This document shows, one piece after another, positions 59,198 to 64,000 of a DNA stretch of 64,000 bases. The notes under the pieces were generated by a model, which did not search any database, was not told the origin of the DNA, and saw only the letters and a list, made by a program, of their open reading frames with translations. The position numbers and the translations under genes are program-made. This DNA is from Sulfurimicrobium lacus (GTDB taxonomy: Bacteria; Pseudomonadota; Gammaproteobacteria; Burkholderiales; Sulfuricellaceae), in assembly GCF_011764585.1 (NCBI RefSeq), contig NZ_AP022853.1:1409501-1473500 (forward strand). The letters are read 5' to 3'. The stretch's first letter is position 1; each line of letters opens with the position of its first letter.

Positions 59198-61981
59198 CTA
59201 TAACTGCTTCAATAAGGCTTTTGCCTCCGCAATCTGGGAAAAAGTTTTCCCGGAGGCCAGAAGTTGTTCCAGTTCCTTGCGTGCCTTGGCCTTGTCGCCG
59301 GACTTTACCAGGGCAAGCACGAAATGGTAGCGGATATCCGCCGCTTCCGGTGCGAGAGTGCTTGCCTTTTGCAGGTTCGGAAGTCCATGCGTTGTGTCGC
59401 CTTGTTCCACCATAATCCAACCCAGCGTATCCAGTATCGCCGGGTTGTTGGGTGCCAACTGGTCCGCCTTCTTGGCGTATTCCAGAGCCCGGGAATCTTT
59501 TTCCTGCTGGTAGAGCCAAGCCAGGTTGTTCAGTGCCGGGACATAGTTCGGGTTCTGCTGCAGTACAGTCTGATATTGATCGATGGCTGCCTTGTTTTCC
59601 TTGTTGGCGAGATAAATTCCTGCTCGGTACATGCGGGTCGTAATATCGCCAGGATGGTCTTTCAGCCATTGGGTCAGGCGTACGTCAGCTTCCTTGCCTT
59701 TGCCAGCCTGTGTGAGGGACGCATGCAGTTTCATCATGAGAGGGCCGGTCTTGCCAATTGTGAACGCTCGTTCATAGGCATTCGCGGCAAGATCCGGTTT
59801 TTTTTGCGTCATCAGCAAGTTACCTTCCAGCTCATAACCTACTGGGGATTTCCCGTTTTTCTTCTGGATCTGCTTGGCAATTTCGAGTGCCTGGTCGTGA
59901 TTCCCTTGGCTGCCCACTAGAGTCGCCAAGGCCAACTGTGCATCGAGAAAATCAGGTTGTATTACCAGCGCTTTTTTCAGGGCGTTCAATGCCTCGGTCT
60001 GGTTCTGCATTGCCATGTGAATGGCGGCGATGCGGAACTGGGCCTGGGCGGAATCCGGTTTCAAGGCAGCGAGCCTGGTGTACGTTTCCAGTGCGCGCGT
60101 CTTATCACCGCTGGCGAATTGTGCCTGTGCCAGAATGTCCAGAACTTCTGCGCTGCTGGGGTTGGAACCCTCAAGTTTTTTTGCAAGCGTCAGCGCCTTC
60201 TGTTTATCTCCTATGCGCAAATAATGGGCGGCAAGCACCATGGCCGGTTTTAATGCGTCGGGGTTTTCCTTGCTGGCGTTTTCCAGCCAGGCCGTGGCTT
60301 CCTTGATTTGTCCTTGGGAAAGCGCAAGCTGGGCCAGTGCAGTCATTATCTCAACATTTTTTTTGTCTTTTTCGAGGATTGCCTCTAGGCGCTTTTTGGC
60401 GGCCTCAGGTTTCTTTTCCTGCAGATCGAGCTGTACCAGGTTCATCACTGCCGGGTAATAGGCGGGCCGGATGGAAAGCGCTTTTTCGAAACTTGCGCGA
60501 GCATTAACGAAATCTTTCATGCCTATATAGGCCGCACCTTTCAGATTACAGGCCAAGGGATTGTCAGGCTGTTCCTTTTCCATTGTTTTTGCGGCATTGA
60601 GCGCCTTATCGTATTCCTTGAGTCGAAGATGGGTCATCACCAGGAAAACGCTGGCCTTGGGTGATTTGGTATCCAATTCCACCGCTGCTTCCATTTCGGC
60701 GACAGCACGGTCGTTTTCGCCTAGAGCAAGCTTGCTCAAGCCCAATGCAGAATGGAGTTGTGCCGATTTCGGGGCAAGCGCGCTGGCCTTCGTAAAATAA
60801 TCAGTCGCTTTGGTGTAGTCCCCTGCCTGCATATACAATTCACCTGCGAGAGCGAACAGTTGCCCATCCTGTTGCTTATCCGTGAGCGCCGGGGACAGTA
60901 CATCTAATGCATCCTGTGTCTGATGGTCCTTCATCAGGGTGGACGCAAGCAATTTGCGGGCATAAAGATTCCCTGGGTTTACTCCCAGATATTTTTTCAA
61001 GTATTGTTCGGCTTGAGGCATCGACCCCAGGGAATATTGCACGGCCCCAGCCAGCAGTATGCTGGGCATGTGTTCTGGTGCGGTGCGCAGGACCTGCTGC
61101 AGGGAGTCCAAAGCGGCCGCAGGCTTCCCTTGGCTGAAATCGAGCAGCGCCTGGCTGTAGAATACGATCAGGCTATTGGGGGCCGCCTTGCGTACCACGT
61201 CAATGTTGGCCTTGGCTGCGTCGAATTTGCCCGCAGCGATTTCCAGGAAGGCCTTGTTTATATTGGCTGACTTATTGCCTGGTTGTATTTTTAAAACCTG
61301 GTCATAGGCTGCGAGGGCTTGCTCAGTTTTCCCTTGTGCGCGCAGCAAGTCGCCTTTGAAAAGCCAGGCATCAGTGTCCTGCGGGTTCTGGCTTACCGCT
61401 TGCTCTGAAAATCGCGTTGCGTCTTCAATATTTTTCTCTGTGAGCGAATACTTGGCCATACCGATAAGTGCATCAGGGTGTCCGGGCTTGTTCTTCAGCG
61501 CTTGCTCAAATGATTCCCTGGCTTCCTTGGTCTTGCCCAAAGCCAAATATGCATTGCCACGCAAGCTAGAAATTTCAGCCGAAGCCTTTTCTCCTGAGAT
61601 CTGTTTTGTTTCATCCAGAACGCTCTGGAACCGACCCTCGGCGAGCAGGGTTTTCCCCAGGTCAGGCACCACCACGGCAGGACTCATGCCCAGCTTCAAA
61701 GCCCTGCGGAGTTCATTCTCGGCCGATTTGTGGTCCTCTGTTTTGACGTACATTACGCCCAGGAGATAGCGTGCTTTTGCATCATCCGGGTTCTTTTGCA
61801 AGGCATTCTTGAGCTGGATAATGGCGGCCTTGAGATCGCCTTTTTGCTGAAGCTGCTCGGCATCGGCAACCAGAGTCTGGGCGGTCTGCGTCTTGCCGCA
61901 GGAAGTGAGACCACCCATGAACAGGGCCGCGCCAAACAGAATGAAGGTGGTTTTCATCAGGTTGTTTCTGGAATTAGGCAT
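59198..61981 (-). CDS. prsT: PEP-CTERM-system TPR-repeat lipoprotein PrsT
   Basis: 927-aa exported lipoprotein made of about two dozen tetratricopeptide repeats. The signal (MKTTFILFGAALFMGGLTSC from residue 9) ends in a lipobox with Cys28, so it should be anchored to the outer membrane or periplasmic face. Repeats are regular (for example DDAKARYLLGVMYVKTEDHK, NPAILDTLGWIMVEQGDTTH). This is the length and form of the PEP-CTERM-associated TPR lipoprotein, thought to help assembly or sorting of exported polysaccharide and proteins. The ATG at 61981 has AGGAGAG six nt upstream, so the longer N-terminus is used. The VanZ-repeat gene follows about 100 nt downstream. Confidence 0.94.
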   Translation of the reverse strand: MPNSRNNLMKTTFILFGAALFMGGLTSCGKTQTAQTLVADAEQLQQKGDLKAAIIQLKNALQKNPDDAKARYLLGVMYVKTEDHKSAENELRRALKLGMSPAVVVPDLGKTLLAEGRFQSVLDETKQISGEKASAEISSLRGNAYLALGKTKEARESFEQALKNKPGHPDALIGMAKYSLTEKNIEDATRFSEQAVSQNPQDTDAWLFKGDLLRAQGKTEQALAAYDQVLKIQPGNKSANINKAFLEIAAGKFDAAKANIDVVRKAAPNSLIVFYSQALLDFSQGKPAAALDSLQQVLRTAPEHMPSILLAGAVQYSLGSMPQAEQYLKKYLGVNPGNLYARKLLASTLMKDHQTQDALDVLSPALTDKQQDGQLFALAGELYMQAGDYTKATDYFTKASALAPKSAQLHSALGLSKLALGENDRAVAEMEAAVELDTKSPKASVFLVMTHLRLKEYDKALNAAKTMEKEQPDNPLACNLKGAAYIGMKDFVNARASFEKALSIRPAYYPAVMNLVQLDLQEKKPEAAKKRLEAILEKDKKNVEIMTALAQLALSQGQIKEATAWLENASKENPDALKPAMVLAAHYLRIGDKQKALTLAKKLEGSNPSSAEVLDILAQAQFASGDKTRALETYTRLAALKPDSAQAQFRIAAIHMAMQNQTEALNALKKALVIQPDFLDAQLALATLVGSQGNHDQALEIAKQIQKKNGKSPVGYELEGNLLMTQKKPDLAANAYERAFTIGKTGPLMMKLHASLTQAGKGKEADVRLTQWLKDHPGDITTRMYRAGIYLANKENKAAIDQYQTVLQQNPNYVPALNNLAWLYQQEKDSRALEYAKKADQLAPNNPAILDTLGWIMVEQGDTTHGLPNLQKASTLAPEAADIRYHFVLALVKSGDKAKARKELEQLLASGKTFSQIAEAKALLKQL

Positions 61982-62333
61982 GCTTTTCTCTCCTAATGTC
62001 GGGGGAATCGGTTGTCACCATGGTTTCAACTGCTGGGATGAATAGCAGATTAGATAGTTCCCGAACGCACTGGACTGCCGTTCCATCATGATTTCATGGC
62101 TATATCGGGAAAGAATTTTGTGTTCAATTCAACCGGAAGGCACTCTGCATGTTCATATCATATTGGAATACGAACTATATTCTTACTATTGAATTTTGTC
62201 TCAGTTTCGTAAAAGCCGTGGCGTTGATATTCCTTGGCGCAGTGCATTCATTACTTGCCTAGAGGCCATGAGATGGATCGGTGCTGTGAATAATAAAGTG
62301 ATTCCGGGGAGGTACGGACGAGTGGGCGGGCTA
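61982..62333. other. 350-nt intergenic region upstream of prsT, no gene supported
   Basis: AT-rich region between prsT and the PEP-CTERM gene that ends toward it. No reading frame with a ribosome site is present. I searched the minus strand for the TGTCGGA-N4-TTTACA element and for a correctly spaced -24/-12 pair and found neither. The nearest candidates are 10 or 11 nt apart instead of 12. prsT probably uses another kind of promoter. Confidence 0.6.
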
Positions 62334-62361
62334 TAAAAAAAGCGGCCCGCAGGCCGCTTTT
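62334..62361 (-). terminator. Rho-independent terminator of the first PEP-CTERM gene
   Basis: On the minus strand AAAGCGGCC pairs with GGCCGCTTT around a short loop and enters a T tract. It is 17 nt after the stop codon and closely resembles the terminator of the paralogous gene at 63387-63414. Confidence 0.92.
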
Positions 62362-62377
62362 CCATAAGCAGTTATGA

Positions 62378-63139
62378 CTAGTCGTTCCTGCGTCGTTTGG
62401 CAAAAGCGAGTCCAAGAAGACCCAGTCCCATCAATGCCAGTGTTGCAGGCTCTGGAATCTGACGGACCAAGGCTTGCACGTTCAGGTGGCTTGATGTGCC
62501 TTCGGCCGTATAGACAGTGCTTCCAACCATTACCGCGTTGACTAAATTCCCCAGGCGAAAATCTGCCATCCAGTGACTGCCATCGTTCGCAGCAAATCCG
62601 ATGCTGCTAAGACCAATAGACGTAAAGGTGAAATGATCGTTACAGAGAGGGCCGATGAGATTGGGATTGCACGGATTCGCATTTGGCGTCTCGACGAATG
62701 AAAGTCTGATCGGGTCATCACTGTCCAGCCTTACGGATGAGCCGCCGTTGCTATCCGTGATGATGAGCCGTCCCCAAACATCCTGGGGCCCCCAACTGAA
62801 CGCGTTAGGGATAGCGATATTGTTATGCGTCAATGTTGAAATGGTTGTCCATGTGTTTTCAGGTAAGGCGGCAGGGCCCGTTACTGTGGAGAGAACTAGT
62901 GAACTTTGAGGGGTTGAATTAGCAACCCAGCTCATCTTGCCATAGACTGGAGCTACAGCGGGAATAAGACTGGCGGCCCCGACAGTCTGGTTGGAATAAA
63001 CGGCGCCAGCCACCATGTTCGTGAAACCGCCATATTCAGTGAATGTAAAGATGGGTGCTGCGCTGGCCTGCATGGCAAAGCCCGAAGTTATCGCAAATAA
63101 ACCCGCAGCCAAGGCCTTCTGCAGTGTCTTGAGTTTCAT
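62378..63139 (-). CDS. PEP-CTERM sorting-domain protein
   Basis: 253-aa exported protein. The signal peptide is at 1-27 (LQKALAAGLFAITSGFAMQA, then SA). The central beta-rich domain has SWVANSTPQSSLVLSTVTGP and GRLIITDSNGGSSVRLDSDD. The C-terminal sorting signal is complete: PEP motif in IPEPATLALMGLGLLGLAFA, then a KRRRND basic end. Exosortase would cut near PEP and release or anchor the protein. A sigma-54-type promoter and a PrsR-like element lie upstream on the minus strand. A close paralogue follows upstream in the genome (63443 onward). Biochemical function is unknown. Confidence 0.95.
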   Translation of the reverse strand: MKLKTLQKALAAGLFAITSGFAMQASAAPIFTFTEYGGFTNMVAGAVYSNQTVGAASLIPAVAPVYGKMSWVANSTPQSSLVLSTVTGPAALPENTWTTISTLTHNNIAIPNAFSWGPQDVWGRLIITDSNGGSSVRLDSDDPIRLSFVETPNANPCNPNLIGPLCNDHFTFTSIGLSSIGFAANDGSHWMADFRLGNLVNAVMVGSTVYTAEGTSSHLNVQALVRQIPEPATLALMGLGLLGLAFAKRRRND

Positions 63140-63236
63140 TAATTCTTCCTCTTAATTAAGTTTCGCTAAATTTGCCAGCGAAAGGGAAACGGTTTGTTTC
63201 CCCATTTACTTTTGGTCTTTATACGATTGGCAATAA

Positions 63237-63252
63237 AGCAAATTGTGTACCA
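63237..63252 (-). promoter_or_regulatory. Sigma-54-type promoter of the PEP-CTERM gene
   Basis: On the minus strand TGGTACACAATTTGCT, with GG and GC 12 nt apart. It matches TGGYACR-N4-TTGCW at every fixed position. About 100 nt before the ATG at 63139. Confidence 0.8.
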
Positions 63253-63337
63253 GACTACGTATATTTATGTATATAAAAGATATATTTGTCGTTTATGGGT
63301 TTTTTATGTGGGCGGAAAGGCATGGCAAGGCGGAAAG

Positions 63338-63354
63338 TGTAAAAAAATCCGACA
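63338..63354 (-). promoter_or_regulatory. Candidate PrsR upstream element, copy 3
   Basis: On the minus strand TGTCGGA-TTTT-TTTACA. 85 nt separate it from the -24 box of the sigma-54 promoter at 63237-63252. Confidence 0.7.
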
Positions 63355-63386
63355 GGTAGTTAGGGGGGCGAGCGCGGGGAGGCTAC

Positions 63387-63414
63387 AAAAAAAGGCGGCC
63401 CGTAGGCCGCCTTT
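63387..63414 (-). terminator. Rho-independent terminator of the second PEP-CTERM gene
   Basis: On the minus strand AAAGGCGGCC pairs with GGCCGCCTTT and runs into a T tract. It lies about 30 nt after the stop at 63443, between that stop and the PrsR-like element of the next gene. Confidence 0.92.
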
Positions 63415-63442
63415 CCATCAGCAGGAGACGACTTTAAGTCGC

Positions 63443-64000
63443 TTAGCTGTTCCTGCGCCGTTTGGCGAAACCGAGGCCAAGCAGACCCAGACCCATCAAT
63501 GTCAGGGTTGCAGGCTCTGGAACCTGACGGACCATGGCCTGCACGTCGAGATGACTTGAATTGGCTTCAGCTGTATAGACGGTGCTGGAAATTAGCACCG
63601 CATTGACCAAATTCGCCAGGCGGAAGTCTGCTATCCAGTGAGATCCATCGTTCGCAGCAAATCCCAGGCTGTTAAGACCATTAGCTGTAAATGTGAAGTG
63701 GTCATCGCAGGTAGAACCGTTGGGGTTTGGCGAGGGGCATGGAGCCTGATTTGGTGTCTCGACGAAAGAGAGCGTGATGGCGTCATCGCTGTCCAGCCTT
63801 ACTGATGGCCCGCCGTTGCTATCCGTGATGATAAAACGACCCCAGACATCCTGCCCACTCCAGTTGAACGCACTTGGGATAACGATATTGTTATGCGTCA
63901 ATGTTGAAATGGTCGTCCATGTGTTTTCAGGCAAAGCGGCAGGACCCGTTACTGTCGAGAGGACCAGTGAACTTTGAGGCGTTTGACCTGCAACCCAGCT
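63443..64000 (-). CDS. PEP-CTERM sorting-domain protein, paralogue (N-terminus beyond the window)
   Basis: At least 186 aa are visible, and the gene continues past the right edge. It is a close relative of the neighbouring PEP-CTERM protein. Shared phrases include TPQSSLVLSTVTGPAALPEN, TISTLTHNNI, DVWGRFIITDSNGGPSVRLD and GFAANDGSHWIADFRL. It differs by a short Pro/Asn/Cys-containing insert (PCPSPNPNGSTC). The C-terminal signal is complete: PEP in VPEPATLTLMGLGLLGLGFA, then KRRRNS. The likeness at DNA level suggests tandem duplication. A shorter start at an internal Met is not credible, because similarity to the paralogue continues up to the window edge. Confidence 0.93.
   Translation of the reverse strand, partial: SWVAGQTPQSSLVLSTVTGPAALPENTWTTISTLTHNNIVIPSAFNWSGQDVWGRFIITDSNGGPSVRLDSDDAITLSFVETPNQAPCPSPNPNGSTCDDHFTFTANGLNSLGFAANDGSHWIADFRLANLVNAVLISSTVYTAEANSSHLDVQAMVRQVPEPATLTLMGLGLLGLGFAKRRRNS

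Noticed and set aside
61982-62333. Sigma-54 promoter or TGTCGGA element upstream of prsT
   Set aside because: The only GG/GC pairs are 10-11 nt apart, and no TGTCGGA-N4-TTTACA match is present on the proper strand.
39977-64000. Exosortase (XrtA) gene expected in this locus
   Set aside because: No frame with the exosortase multi-helix pattern and its Cys/Arg/His motifs was found. It must lie outside the window.

Overview
The window looks like a chromosomal segment of a betaproteobacterium, probably in or near the Nitrosomonadales. I infer this from the protein styles, the yajC-secD-secF / tgt / queA block, and an exosortase (PEP-CTERM) exopolysaccharide locus with prsK, prsR and prsT. No marker allows a species call. 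The first ~39.6 kb reads as GC-rich housekeeping and signalling DNA. From tRNA-Leu (39.67 kb) onward the composition is visibly more AT-rich and nearly every gene concerns exopolysaccharide or cell-surface export.

Layout. 1-6.9 kb, minus strand: OmpR-type regulator, sensor kinase, Spy/CpxP-like periplasmic protein, RND adaptor and RND pump (pump cut by the window edge), an envelope-stress module like BaeSR-Spy-MdtABC. 7.1-12.3 kb: a FIST-domain sensor protein paired with a PAS histidine kinase, convergent with a CHASE-GGDEF-EAL-CZB protein for cyclic-di-GMP. 12.6-18.1 kb, minus strand: three genes joined by 4-nt overlaps, encoding a CHASE2 adenylate/guanylate cyclase, a FecR-like exported protein and a TPR-CHAT protease-like protein. 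18.3-27.9 kb: sodB, ybiB, a Gly/Met-rich exported protein, a Mut7-C protein, a methyltransferase, leuA (apparent frameshift near its 3' end), an Lrp/AsnC regulator, a rubrerythrin-rubredoxin-reductase cassette, oxyR and a YjfB-like protein. 27.9-39.6 kb: DUF3999/DUF2339 pair, TonB-dependent receptor with DedA, secF-secD-yajC, tgt-queA, a small lipoprotein and tRNA-Leu(CAA).

40-64 kb is the export/EPS region: manC; a four-gene HPr-rel-A operon (Tat-signal protein, PqqD-like chaperone, HprK-related kinase A, nucleotidyltransferase); a Sel1-SLT lytic transglycosylase; tviC/tviB nucleotide-sugar genes; a trypsin-like protease; an EpsB-type sugar transferase; prsK-prsR; an asparagine-synthetase-like amidotransferase; a VanZ-repeat membrane protein; prsT; and two PEP-CTERM proteins (one cut by the window end). 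The exosortase gene itself is not in the window.

The most interesting signal is regulatory. A 17-bp element, TGTCGGA-N4-TTTACA, occurs upstream of three transcription units: the HPr-rel-A operon, the lytic transglycosylase and a PEP-CTERM gene. Each copy is followed by a sigma-54-type -24/-12 promoter, with intervening gaps of 96, 74 and 85 nt, i.e. differing by exact multiples of 11 nt. PrsR, encoded here, carries the GAFTGA sigma-54 contact motif. I infer that PrsK-PrsR and RpoN control a surface regulon that includes the HPr-rel-A peptide-modification system. Other structural signals are a CTATCAG heptamer array with a consensus-matching OxyR half-operator upstream of rubrerythrin, a second heptamer family folded as an inverted repeat between secD and yajC, and two members of a dispersed palindromic repeat.
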